Below are positions 21,595-33,264 of a DNA stretch of 64,000 bases, piece by piece. The first letter of the stretch is position 1, and each line of letters starts with the position of its first letter. The DNA lies in NCBI RefSeq assembly GCF_001632365.1, contig NW_024468523.1, forward strand, positions 491,635 to 555,634, read 5' to 3'. Made by a program: the position numbers and the translations under genes. This stretch comes from Laetiporus sulphureus 93-53 (lineage: Eukaryota; Basidiomycota; Agaricomycetes; Polyporales; Laetiporaceae). A model generated the notes under the pieces. The model did not search any database. It saw only the letters and a program-made list of their open reading frames with translations, and was not told where the DNA came from.

Positions 21595-23193
21595 ATGGCC
21601 GCGAGCAGTGAGATCTATTATGCTAAGTGCACGGCAGGAGGTTTACCGGTTTTTGAACGAACCGCAGCACTGATCTTTCATGAATACACGATGACCTTCT
21701 CCGACGAAATCAATCTCATATGGCGATGCAGAGCCACTGGGGCTACGATCATCTTTTTGCTCAATCGGTACCTGGCCCTGGCGCTGGGTATTACGATCAT
21801 TATACAAACTCTCCCATGGAACACACCTCTCGTCAGTACTTCTCTACAGGCATCTGAGAGGGGAGACAGGTCTACTGACATTTGGTGTTTTTGATTTGCA
21901 CAGAGGTCTGCGCCTGCGGTAGCTATCTCAATGACCACTGATCAAGTAATTGATATTTAGTTGCGAGGCTACGATAATATCGTATAGTATAGTCAATATG
22001 CTTCTGAACATCGTAATAGCAGGCGAGTCCTCATGGTCAACTGGATCGTATTAGCTCGACTGACAACCTTGCAGTATTCTCGGCGCTGCGAGCGTTTGCC
22101 ATTAGCGGATCCAAGATGCTTGCCACTCTAATTGTGCTGTCACTAGGGTTGGTCACGGTCTGTGCGAGTATCGTGAGCACGACTATTTCACTTCGCTTAC
22201 CATACATGTCCTCATATCAATGATCTTCTAGTATTTCATGGCGCGATCATCATATGCATATGTGTTAATGATAGCCAGCATGCCTGTATGTGACTATCAC
22301 GATTACTATTCCCTCGATACATTCAACCGGTAAGCCCTGCTTTCACAACGCATTGAGTGGTCTAATGGCTCATTCCTTATCATGTCAGAGGTGTGCACTG
22401 TCGTCCTTTCGTGCTACCCAATTACAATTACTACAAAATATAGTCATTATCGCGAGTCGAATCTGCGCGATTGCGGCTGATGTCATTGTGATTGCTCTCA
22501 CATGGTATAATACGTATAAGATGCGAGCAATTGCTCGACAAATCATCCAAAACTCGCTGTCGACATTGATATTCCGCGATGGTGCGTAACAACGGGATAT
22601 CTAGTCCTTCCAGACTCACATCATTGCTGCGCTAGGCACAATCTATTTTGTGTATGCTCATCGTGACCTCTAACCTACGCAAATCTGATCGATCCTTCCA
22701 GCCTACTACTATTTCTCAATATTATGCAAATGGCTGTCAGATCAGTGGGTGGTGTGAGTGCATTTGCTGCGAACCTCCCCCCCAAAAATGTGTGTATTGA
22801 CGAAGCGGTGAATCACAGGCTATCACAAATTATGCTGCTTCTTTCGTGGCACCGTTAGTTTTCTCGTCTTCTCCGCGACGGACTTCAGGGTGCTGATCAA
22901 CTCGTAGAGTGTCTTCCATCCTCATCTCGAGGTTCATGATTAACTTGCGCAGCGAGGTATATGGCAGCAATTCTGACAGCATCGTCGCAAGCATCGTCGG
23001 GAACATGCACTCCTCCCTGTCATATACTGCATCGTCGGATGACAGATCCCGTTCCGCCGGTAGCGCGAGTCTAGCTTATGAGGAAGGGAGCTCGGAGGAG
23101 CGGGGCAGCATTACAAATCAGCTTGTCTATGATGGTGACCATCCAACATCCATCGAACTGTCAGATATGTATTCTAGGGTTGAAGTTGTTTGA
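21595..23193 (+). CDS. DUF6533 family seven-helix membrane protein (paralogue 2)
   Basis: Multi-exon membrane protein. In order: TAALIFHEYTMTFSDEINLI (DUF6533 core), a second helix (NRYLALALGITIII), helix 3 ending in the LRAF motif (FSALRAFAISG), helix 4 (LATLIVLSLGLVTVCASI), a loop containing VCDYHDYYSLDTFNR, helix 5 (IIASRICAIAADVIVIALTW), the FRDG motif, GTIYFVLLLFLN, SSILISRFMINLRSE and a Ser-rich tail ending at 23193. Correct frames need 2-nt exons at 21904-21905 and 22389-22390 and a GC-AG intron at 22023-22074. The start is uncertain; the ATG at 21595 is the nearest good candidate. Function unknown. Confidence 0.8.
21904..21905 (+). other. Putative 2-nt microexon (AG), DUF6533 paralogue 2, site 1
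   Basis: Intron 21832-21903 (GTCAGT...TGCACAG) is followed by AG and then intron 21906-21960 (GTCTGC...TTTAG). Keeping AG joins WNTPL to S-C-EAT and the helix 3 frame. This matches the layout and the resulting SC residues of paralogue 1 at 5947. Confidence 0.6.
22023..22074 (+). other. GC-AG intron in DUF6533 paralogue 2
   Basis: The donor is GCGAGT and the acceptor CTTGCAG, 52 nt apart, with a CTGAC branch-like site upstream of the acceptor. Its removal joins NIVIA to VFSALRAF in frame, the same phase and position as the ordinary GT-AG intron 6066-6115 of paralogue 1. Confidence 0.65.
22389..22390 (+). other. Putative 2-nt microexon (AG), DUF6533 paralogue 2, site 2
   Basis: Introns 22330-22388 (GTAAGC...TGTCAG) and 22391-22443 (GTGTGC...TATAG) are separated by AG. 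The frame before is fixed by DTFNR and after by VIIASRICAIAAD. Only CG+AG+TC restores it; reading through hits a stop. Confidence 0.62.
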
Positions 23194-23857
23194 CCTACTA
23201 ATGTATCCTCTCCGCTCTCACAATCACACCATTGCGCCATCATTGTAGTAACCATTACTGGCCATTCGTCTTAGGTACAAAATGCGGGATATGAATCATG
23301 TTCGAAAGAAAAAAACACTAATGTATCCTCTCGGTTGAGTTGTGTGTGCGTAACGTCACATATTGCTGCAATGACATCCGAGGTTCGGCAAACAGAGTTG
23401 CGTTCATACTGCTACTCCACGGCACCAAAAGGTAGACAATCGTATAGATCGTTATCAGCGCATCTCCGAACCGTGGCACGTTCCGATGTGTATGGGCGTA
23501 TATGAGCCCGACTCCGGTGATCAGCTACCACGAGGATATCAAACGTTGCAAGATGACCACCGGCTGACCAAGGAGAAGGGAGAAATTCAGCATGCGTTAC
23601 ACCCGAATGTTTCACGAACAACGGGAACGTGCATAGCTGGGCCTGAAGATGGCAGGCGGAACGTCATGTTTATGCTTGTAACCGCGCGACTTCCGCACTC
23701 CGACTCCTTTATCACCGCCACCCGCCTCCACGCCCGACCCAGCCGACTCCAGCTCATCGCGACACCGATTCCCCTCTCCCCCACCCACGCCAATCTACAA
23801 CTATATTAACGATATCATTTTGCTGCTTTACAACCGCCATTGGGCCACTACTTCGTA
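23194..23857. other. Intergenic region upstream of MAF1
   Basis: No gene is recognised. A pyrimidine-rich stretch (about 23690-23790, many CTCC and CCGAC runs) precedes the MAF1 start and is typical of fungal core promoters. Confidence 0.5.
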
Positions 23858-24943
23858 ATGAAATACATCGAACGCCCCGAACTCGCGCGCCTCGCACAGG
23901 CGCTCACCCACGAGGGTCCGGAATGCTCTGTACACACTCGCATAGAGGCCTACAGCTGCAAGAATATCAAGCGCGATAAGAAGCTGTTCCGCACACTGGA
24001 GAACGCATACAATGACGAGGTGTCCAACTCTCCACCCGTGCCATCATACATCGCGCTCGAGCGAGAGGCCGAGATGACACCATTCGGACCGATGCAGGAG
24101 CACAACGCCCGCAAGACCCTCTATCTCCTTATCGCGACACTCAATATCGCATTCCCAGACCACGAGTTCTCAGACGTACGCCCGTCGCAGTTCAGCCGCG
24201 AGGAGAGCGGCGCCGGCGTGCTTACGGCGCTCAGTACCACCCTCGTGTCACCACATCGCGCAGGGCTGCAAGCTCCCCGCACCTATTCTGCATACCCACC
24301 TGCTTCGTCTGAATTCTTCCCTTCATCTGTACCTTCCTCTTCTTCACCCATGAACTACATCCGACCCAGCCCCTTCACCCCTTCTAAGGTCGTCTCCGGC
24401 ACCCATCCCACACTCTATCGGGTACTCGACGACGCAATTGGCTTGTCCGATTGCGAGGTCTACTCGTATAATCCGGACATCGAGTTCGATCCTCACGCCA
24501 ACGACTACTCGGATGACGAGGACGACGTTGCATCCGTCGGAGACGAGGACTCTTCCACGGACGAGGACGAGCTGACATTCGAGTTTGACGACTATGATGT
24601 GGACGAGCTGCCGCGCCGCCCGACGTGGAAGAACTCAGCAGGCTCGGGCCAGACTGTCTTAAGTGACGAGTATGAAGAGAGTCCGATCCGAACGTCTTCT
24701 CCGAACTATATTCGCATGAAGCGGAGAGGCGCATTGCTGTGGAGTTCGCATTGGTTCTTCTTGAACAGGAAGCTGAAGCGGATATTGTTCATCACTGTTT
24801 GGGCGAGGTCGAAGGGTGTCCATTCGTACATGGATGAGGATATGCTGGCACCGAGGGAGAAGATCCGCGGCGAGAGGTTCCTTGGATGGGAGGGCGCTGT
24901 GGGTACTGGAGCGAGAGCGTTGGGCATTGCTGCGTCGGTTTAA
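23858..24943 (+). CDS. MAF1: Maf1, repressor of RNA polymerase III
   Basis: A single uninterrupted exon gives 361 residues. The A-box is clear: a MKYIERPELARLAQAL start and TRIEAYSCKNIKRDKKLF, then FGPMQEHNARKTLYLLIATL followed by NIAFPDHEFSDVRPSQF. The B/C-box region has WSSHWFFLNRKLKRILFITV near residues 290-310. A Ser/Pro-rich linker and an acidic run (DDEDDVASVGDEDSSTDEDE) lie between. Maf1 binds Pol III and TFIIIB and shuts tRNA/5S transcription under stress; its phosphorylation controls nuclear entry. The ATG at 23858 gives the canonical start. Lack of introns stands out among its intron-rich neighbours. Confidence 0.95.
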   Translation: MKYIERPELARLAQALTHEGPECSVHTRIEAYSCKNIKRDKKLFRTLENAYNDEVSNSPPVPSYIALEREAEMTPFGPMQEHNARKTLYLLIATLNIAFPDHEFSDVRPSQFSREESGAGVLTALSTTLVSPHRAGLQAPRTYSAYPPASSEFFPSSVPSSSSPMNYIRPSPFTPSKVVSGTHPTLYRVLDDAIGLSDCEVYSYNPDIEFDPHANDYSDDEDDVASVGDEDSSTDEDELTFEFDDYDVDELPRRPTWKNSAGSGQTVLSDEYEESPIRTSSPNYIRMKRRGALLWSSHWFFLNRKLKRILFITVWARSKGVHSYMDEDMLAPREKIRGERFLGWEGAVGTGARALGIAASV

Positions 24944-27900
24944 GAATACGCAGACATGGTATGTCACCTAGCTGTCACTTTCGTATGAGTCACTCACGGC
25001 GGAATCGCACCCAGTCATCGGCACATACCTTTAACCTGCTTGCTACTTTATGATTTATGGACTCGGACCACTAACGCCTATATATGCGGCTCCTCTTCTC
25101 CTCGTATCGTATTGTACCAGTTACCCATTGCCAGGTCCTGGCAGATTTACGATGTGTACGATAGCTTGCGAATCTCATCATGTACCATCGGCCTCCCATT
25201 TTTTTTGTATATAGCACCGTATTGCTCGATATAATGGCAGGATGGGCCTCTTTGCAGACTGACTGGACATGCCTCCCCGAACTCACGCCTTGTGACAGAC
25301 GTCGATGAAGTCCGTGCAACCCAGCAGCACGAGGGAAAGGACACTGGGCATCCGGAAGAGCGAGAGCATTCATGAGGTGAATGTCAGGTATTGCGAGCAA
25401 TGGCAGTATGAGAGAAGATTACGTGGCCACCGGCTAGAGGATGAGTATCGAGATTTGTCAAGTTCAGGGAACAAGTTGGCAGCATTGACCACGGGAGAAA
25501 CTGAGGAGTAATAGACAGACCATGATCTGATTTATACAGTCTCGTTCGTCGAGGCATCCAGCGCCAAGTTGAATGACTCGAAGGCATAGTCATGGGCTGC
25601 GCCACCGTCAACGCGCTCAGGCAATCCAGAAAAATAGGTTTCGAGACATCGTACATCGTGAGAGGGTGAGAGCAAGAAATCGTATGAACAATGAGGAGTG
25701 CACTTGTACCCAACCATCGCATTGTCAGAGACAACGAGCTCCCCAGAGACAAATTTTTCATCGATGCAACACGCGGAGATCCATCTATCGCTGGAAGTGG
25801 CCCTTCAAAATCTGAGATTGAATTATGTAATTGTTTGTCAAAGGCTTCTGATCCTAACAAACATTGTCTCACGTGGGCAACTTCTCCAACTTGGACAAGC
25901 TCTCCTGGAACGCTTCGTGCAACCTCCCAGTCATATCGCGCGGACCATTGTACCGTCAAACGGTCGAGATAGAAATTCCTAACAAGACCCGGTTCTATTC
26001 AATTACCCAACTTGTCTTTTTCACTGTCTGTGCTTGCGTTGCTCGTCAAGGAGCAAGTGGCAGCACTCGCTCAACTCCTCGATCGTGCACGACGTTTCAG
26101 ATGCCCTTCGGGTCATGCGATACCGCAGATAAAGAACGCCTTTCTTGTTAGACTCTTCGCTATTCCGGAGGCCGACATCGGAGTTTCTATATACATCAAC
26201 ATTCAATCGTGTAGCGCTCGGCATACTGCAGGCGAGTCATGATTGTGAATCTCTCAGGTAAAAGCTATTTATGTCGAGCTAGGGTTTCAAAAAGGCTCGT
26301 AGAAAGGGCTTTAACAATTTGCTTTTGTGTGCATTTCTTTAACCCGATTTTTTTGAACGTTGCGTTGTCAGCCGTTTGCCAGCTTTGCGCATCGCGGCGA
26401 GCCATTGGCGTAGTTCTTCTTCTATCCAATCTACGGGCCACGCACAGCGTGTTTAAAATTTGTGATCGTACATTCTGGCAAGCATGAGCCCAATTCCCGA
26501 GCACACATATGCACATTCATCAGTACTCTGCAGTCCTGCCAAGTTTCACAGTAGACAAGCAGATAGCGGTATGACCTAAAGAATTTTGGCTTTCTTTGCG
26601 GATGCGATCGTCAAGATGCTATCGCAAATACGTTGGAACTATCCGTGCAGCGTGCGTCGAGTCGAGTAATAAATTTCAGTGCAGTATACTCACAAAGGAG
26701 CTGTTCGTCCGTTACGTCGACCATTCAAATATTCAACGCCTGGGCAATGGATGACAAAACGGAGTCTGTAGTGCTTGACCTCAAATGGCGCGAAGCGCGA
26801 TGATTGGAAGATGGTCACGTTGCACCCGCAAGGGGCCCGTGAACTGGTGAGTCGCTTCCCACGACGTCGCCACCATGCGATGCAGCACGCTCACTATCTT
26901 TCGACTGGTTTACTGTCAGCAGTTATCGGACAGGGCCGTTACCGCAATGTACCGAACGCTCACGACATCCTCTAAGGATAGGAAGGTTGCCTTATCCGCT
27001 GTGCAGGAACCCAACAATACGCCTTTCTCCCGGGTAGAATGCGCCGGGGTTCTCCGACGAACAGTCTTGACCATCATAGCCCGCATTGACCTGCCTCCAG
27101 AGCCTGTCCAACGAACTGTCTATTAATCTTCTATTGATATTCCATCAAGTATCTTCTCTCGGTAGCCAGACCCTGCGATGGACCACACTTGACCGCCGAG
27201 GTAGGCTGCAAAGCCGCTGCTTACACTGGCTCCGACCTGGCTCGAGAATGACAAACCATCCATCCACCGGTATCCTCTCACTTGTATGAACCCAGATGAA
27301 TACGGATGGGTCATTGCGGTTCTCCAGGGCAGGGATCCAGGAGATCAGAAGGCTGATCGGAGCAGAGCAGAGAGTTTGAGAAGTTGAGTCGACTAGTGTT
27401 TCCTGAAATTTACATTGACCCGGATTTTAGTTCTGTCAAAGGCCCCCTGTGCGAGTCTAGCGTAGAAAATCGATGCACTCGGCGGTTATGGGACGCAGAG
27501 GCATCTAACCAATCAAGTCAAAGATATTGTTGTCCAACTACCAACGAGGCACTGTTTTCGGACACCTGCTTTTCCTTTAACTTTGTCAGTCTTTCGCACG
27601 TAAGCGGCTTCGATGGCCACGGTTCTCGTCTCGTCTCGCTCTGTGCCTGAATATTTGTGCCAATGGCACCATCCAGACTGAATTGTAAGTCCTCCCTCAC
27701 CCCCTTTCACCGGACAGGATTGGGTGATGAGGCCTTCGGACTGTGTACCTTGATTAGCGAGTTCTTGATGGAAACTCATTGCAAACGCTCTGGGACCCTG
27801 TACGCAGCGCAACCGTCCAGGTGCGTGGTCCCGTTTCAGATCGGCACCGTAAGGTTGCATCAAAGATATACCAATGCGATCCGACGCTACTGTCCCTGAC

Positions 27901-28264
27901 CGTGGATTTTATGCCATGTCTTTGGATATGGAGCAAGCTATGTAAACGCAAGTTTTTCGCCTTGAGGTTGCATCAAGGTAATTTCAGCGATCATTCTTCC
28001 TGGTCCTTATCATCGGTTGAACTGTTCCCGACTGATTCCCGTGTCTTCAGCATGGCATGATATGCAGTGCTTGAGCGATCCAGATACGCCTGGACACAAG
28101 GCTGCGACCATCTCGCTTGTGTCAGACCTCCCAACACGAGTCTGCCGTTTCTCGGGGTTAAGTAACCGGCAACTTACTACCGCCGGCAGACGTTTATGTC
28201 TACCAAGGAGTGGTACATAAGGCTAGTCTGTTGATGCCTGACCTCCCACAGCGGTTGGTCTCTC
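24944..28264. other. Gene-poor stretch without a firm gene
   Basis: About 3.3 kb with only short or overlapping frames. The longest is a 191-codon minus frame (25384-25959) without a known domain. A minus frame at 27123-27314 has a protein-like SFSSQVGASVSSGFAAYLGG stretch but no recognisable partner exons. A 45-nt element at 25831-25881 recurs at 30301-30344. I cannot assign any function. Confidence 0.45.
25831..25881. repeat. Short dispersed element with CACGTG core, copy 1
   Basis: TTTG-CAAA-GCTTCTGATC-TAACAAACA followed by CTCACGTG is shared, with a few changes, with 30301-30344 just upstream of CDC16. CACGTG is the palindromic E-box bound by bHLH factors, but conservation of the whole stretch suggests a repeat relic rather than only a binding site. 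Confidence 0.5.
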
Positions 28265-29677
28265 ATGAATCCAGTCCCGTATCTTCAAGCTTCTTCGCCG
28301 TATCCAGAAGGCATGTCCATGGAGCTGGACCCAAGCTCAGAAGTTGATCATCGCAGAAGGTTGACTTTTCGCTTCATTCACTGGGTTCCATCTAAAGCCA
28401 ACATTCCTCCAGGCCAAGAAATAGACCCGCTCAATCGTGTCTCAACTGTCACATTTCAAAGAGAAAGGTAAGAGAACTCATCAATAAATGTTGGAAGGTT
28501 CTCACGTCATTTCGCGGCCACCGGCAGTGCGATCGCAAACGGCCGTGTTTAAGATGTACCCAGCTGGGCGTGGTAAATTTATTTCTCTCAAATGTTCCAT
28601 TGTGTCCGGTTTGAACAGTGCGACTTACAGACCGGTCTATGTTTCTATGAGGTCGATGACCCTGCATTGAGGTAAAATATATCCAATCTATGTCTCCCTC
28701 CGCATCAAACAAGTCTTCGAACAGAGATGATCCGAACATCGATGAGAACACACGATTGAGGAATCGCATTGCTGAACTTGAAAGCATCCTCCGAGCATAT
28801 CATGGTGTGACTTCTCTGATTCGCCAAGGTTGCTTCGTGCTCACGATAACTTCCAGGAAAGCCCGGCCCTCGGTGGGCAGACACCGTTTATCATGGAGAA
28901 GATGCTCGCGAAGTTTGGAACTCCCAGGCGAGGTCTCACGGGTCCCCATCACTACAGACCCAGGTCGTTGGAGGTGCACAAATGACGGCGCAGGTTCGAT
29001 CTGTGAATGCTTCCCCAGTTGTTAAGGTGGAGCCGATTGCCGATGAAATTCAGTACCAGCTGTACAACCTTCCTTCAAATGGGCCATCGAGCGTCCCTCA
29101 GGCGCAAGCCGCAGCATCGCACGCATACTCGCATCATGACTCTTCCGAGTTCTACCCCGAATCCTATCAGACCGGCTTGAACGACGAACGATCGTCTGAC
29201 AACTACAATTTCCAACGCCCTTCTCACGAATCTGATGCCGTGCCCTTTACTTGTCGTTGCCTGAGAAATCCAGCTCTCGCTCGACCGCTCACTGCATTCA
29301 TGACTCAGCTGCGTGCGACCTCCCAGGTGCTCCGGCATGCATCGGGTAACCACGACCCTCAAGATTGTCTCGTCTTGGCTCACATGGTGGAGCTCGATAT
29401 GATCATAAGGTATAATTTATGGCTAAGATGATAGCTAGCAGATTTGCTGACTACTTTATTATCTAGGAATGGAAGCCCGAGTTATTCCACGGCATACTCG
29501 TCCGTTCCCCGAGTGGCCGAACGCGGTGTAGTAATGTCCCCTTCATCGACCCTTAGCTATGAGGTCAGCTCTAGTGTGTCGTGGACAACTCACAGCGGTG
29601 GTCATACCTACTTACATCCGTATGGTGAGTTATCCAGTGAGACTCACCGTGCTCAGCCTTCGTCACAAGCGAGATGA
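28265..29677 (+). CDS. Zn2Cys6-type fungal transcription factor
   Basis: Cluster residues CDRKRPCLRCTQLGV, then after an intron TGLCFYEVDDPALR, give the last four cysteines of a binuclear zinc cluster. Another intron leads to DDPNIDENTRLRNRIAELES, the leucine-zipper-like coiled coil, then KPGPRW, a Ser/Gln-rich middle and a CRCLRNPALARPLTAFMTQL segment. The stop is at 29677 after an intron near 29410-29465. Such proteins bind DNA as dimers in the nucleus. The N-terminal exon (28265-28471) and its junction with the zinc cluster do not frame cleanly, and the first two cysteines are not visible, so either an exon is missed or the cluster is damaged. Targets are unknown. Confidence 0.7.
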
Positions 29678-30402
29678 AAGTCGGCTTAGCGTTGTCTGAT
29701 TCCACGTTATCTGTATACCGAGGAGAGACTAGTGACGCATTCGAAAGAATAATAGCAACACTGTTCGCTCCAATGGCTCTTCGGTACGCGCATCGAGTCG
29801 ATGCGTCAGTTGTAGTAGTTCGTCACTCCCCCTTGTAGAGTAGCTTTTGTGATATGAATCGCGTTATTCGTCTTGAATCTTGGCACATAATGGCATTAGC
29901 GACCGGATAAGCTGCCTCATTGAAGATGAATCAAGTTGAAGATGTTGAGATCACAGCTGGTGACGAAGCCACCCAGACCTACAGAGAGACGCGATTTCTT
30001 TTGAAGATAAAAACTCGTTGATTGACGAGACTTGCATTGAGAGGTGGGATCCTCGCACTTTATGACGCGGTATACTTGAGAAAGCCAAGCATACCAACAT
30101 CTTAAACTGCAAGGATCCCAAGTTGAGAGTAGTACGACAGTCACTGGGGACCAACATTTTGAAGGATGTCTTCAGAGTGCATGAAGTATCTAGATCTCTA
30201 GCCTGAATCAAGCTCAACTTCAAGCCGAGCCCTTTGAACGTCGTACAGCCTGTAAGTGACCTCACCGCTGGCCAATAAGTGGCACAATCTCCGAAAAAGC
30301 GGTTGTTTGGCAAAAGCTTCTGATCTTAACAAACACCCTCACGTGAGCGTCAGATCAACGCGTCTCAACGATGCTCGACCTTCGTGAGCAACGACTCTCG
30401 CG
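29678..30402. other. Intergenic region upstream of CDC16
   Basis: No supported gene. A 120-codon minus frame (29951-30313) lacks recognisable features. The second copy of the CACGTG-containing element lies at 30301-30344, about 60 bp before the CDC16 start. Confidence 0.45.
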
Positions 30403-33155
30403 ATGGCACCGACACCGCCTCCAATTCCAAGCGGGTTTTCCATGCAATCAACTAGGCTACCATCGCCATCAGGCTCGCGTCCTCGCCATTCCCTCAACTC
30501 GTCCTTCTCGTTTGGTCCTCAGCCTCTCGTCGACTCATTCGCCGAAGTAAACAGCAGTATCGCGTCGAATCCGCGCTCTTTCGCGCTTGACCCGAACCGG
30601 TCCATACTGCAAGCTTCTCCGTTGTGTTCTTCGCCGCGTGTGCCGAGGAGAACGAAAGTGAACACGAGCAGACATCCTCTCGCTAATGACAATTCGAACA
30701 TCTTCAATGACGATGGCGACGATGAGGCGGAGGATGAAGATGAGTACCAGCTCGGAATGATAGACCGCATGCGTTTGTGGAGACATGACGCTCTGATGCA
30801 ACATCTCTACGATACGGCAGCATTCTGGGGCGACAAGGTTCTTAGCTGGACAAGTAAGTAAGCCTGATCTTGAGAGTTTGTACTGCTTTATTGAGACATG
30901 GGTAGATGACCCGAACGACGCGTTTTGGTTGGCTCAAACTTACTTCTCCACGCACCAGTACTCCCGTGCTGAGCGATTGCTCACGCGTCCTTTCCCTACA
31001 ACGCCGCCTAAAAGCACACCTGGACAACCGCCGCTAAACAACGGCCACTTCCAACCATCCAACAAAGCCAAAGGCAAGGCAAGAGAGGTCCCCGTCCCTA
31101 CTCCACAGGTAGTCGCTCCTATTATCGAACGCCTGCCCGTAGGCCCGAGCGAGATGGTGGAGGTCGCTGCGCGATACGAGGAGGGTGTCTCGCGGCTTGT
31201 AGACATGAGTGTCGCATGCAGATACCTTGCTGCTCAATGTCAGGTTCGTCAGGGCAAGTGGATGGAGGCAACTGAGATGCTGGGCGAGGCGAATCCCTTC
31301 CGTGGCTCTGGCCGAAGTGGCCCAGAGGTTCCGAACGTGGATGGTGGTATCAAGGTTCGTTTCCTATTCGTCATCCTGCTCACTATGTATCATTACATGC
31401 ATACAGATTGAAGCGTCTATGTGCCACCTGCGTGGCCTGCTCATGCTCAAGCTCAATCGAGGCGAGCAGGCCAAGCTATGCTTCATGGAGGCGTTGGCTC
31501 TAGACATCAAATGTTATGAGGCTTTCCAGCAACTTATTTCGGGAGAGATGATGACTCCCGACGAAGGTCAGCAGAGGACGCGTTCCGTCGACGAACACTG
31601 ATAGAACGCCCAGCAGAGTGGGAGTTCGTGCAAAACCTGGCATATAAAGAGCAGACGCCTGAAGACGGCGAATTCATCCGCATGATGTACACATCTAGGT
31701 TGCGGAAATATAAGCATGCGGAAGAGCACGCAATTGCGAGAACTCGCCTCGTGACCGACTATGGCTTGGGCGACAATCCGGACGTGCTGTTCAGCTTCGC
31801 AGATGCACTATATTCTCAATTTAGATGGGCAGATTGCTTTGCCATCACGACTAGGTATCAAGTCCCGCGTCAGATCACTTAAAGTGATTGATCATGGCTG
31901 CCTCAGAATTCTGGGCCTTTCCGCTATACATGTGCCGACAATGCCCTTGCATATAGCATGCATGCACCATCTATTACATCTCAACTCAAGATTGTTCATT
32001 CTTGCACACGAACTTGTAGACCAAGAGCCGGAGTCGCCCGTCAGCTGGTATGCCGTGGGTGTATGGTACTTTTCCGCGAAAAAATGGGCCGAAGCGCGGA
32101 CGTACTTTAGGTGAGTACTCGTATTTTTGTGAATAATATGCACGGAAAGCTGAACAACGGGCTCAACATGTTAGCAAGACCTCCCTCATGGATCCGCGCT
32201 TCGCTCCTGCGTGGATAGCATTCGCGCATACGTTTGCCGCAGAAGGCGAGCACGATCATGCGATTACCGCATATTCCACTTGTGCACGCATGTTCACGGG
32301 GTACGAACCACCGACATAGCTGCATTAGAAGTAACTGATGTGCTGGTATGTACAGATCGCATCTGCCACTGATGTATGTCGGCATGGAACACATTACACT
32401 TGCGAACTACCCCTTGGCAGATGAAGCCCTCAATGCCGCTTTTGCAATATGTGACGCCGACCCGCTGTTGTCGAACGAACGCGGAGTCATGGCATATAAT
32501 CACAACGAGTGAGTCAAACATTGTTTTACAAGACAATCACACTCAATGAACCTCGCTAGCTTTGAACTGGCAGTGATTTTGTTCAAGGAAGCTCTCGACC
32601 TTGCAAAGACAGTACAAACATCTGAACAAGCTTGGGTCAATATATATCTCAACCTCGGCTCGGCATATCGCAAGCTCGGGTAGGTGATATGTACGTCTCC
32701 GGCTAATTGAAGCTCATTCGTCTCACAGGCGATTAGAAGAAGCGAAGGCCGAGTACCAAAGGGTTATCGAGGTCGACCCGCAGAACCAGTCCGGGCTTGC
32801 TTTCCTCGGAATCACGTACCATCTGTTGGGTGACATCGATGCAGCCATAGAGAAGTACCACGAGGTGAGTCTTCAATTGTCCTGATTGCCCATGCCATGC
32901 ATCTTGCCGACATAGCTTTCTCTCTAGACCCTTAGCATCGACCCGATCAACGGCCAGGTGCTCGAACTGTTGGAGCTTGCATTGGAAACGAGCGCGGATA
33001 GGAACGATTTTGGACTCGTGAACTTCCCCGGTGGCGAGGAAGCGTGGGCGCAGAAGATGCGGGAGCATAGGGATCGGGATAAGGGGAAGCGGATCGCGAC
33101 GAGGGACTATCCGCAGGACGAGCCAGCGAACGCGGACGAGATGAGCATAGGATAA
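30403..33155 (+). CDS. CDC16: Anaphase-promoting complex subunit Cdc16/Apc6/Cut9
   Basis: At least ten exons. The disordered N-terminus leads into [20 protein letters not shown] and [22 protein letters not shown], the classic Cdc16 opening. Tetratricopeptide repeats follow: [29 protein letters not shown], a Pro/Lys-rich insert (31000-31110), [60 protein letters not shown] and [20 protein letters not shown]. Cdc16 is a TPR scaffold of the APC/C ubiquitin ligase that triggers anaphase and mitotic exit. The intron at about 31565-31614 uses the later AGCAG acceptor to reach [10 protein letters not shown]. The stop is at 33153-33155. Confidence 0.93.
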
Positions 33156-33264
33156 TGCGAGGGCTCGTTGTGCTCGTGCATATCATATATGGTGCAGTGC
33201 ATTCTGGCGATTATGGCGCAGATCTAAATCGTAGCGGGAGATTCATCTTCGTAGGTTTGGGCGT

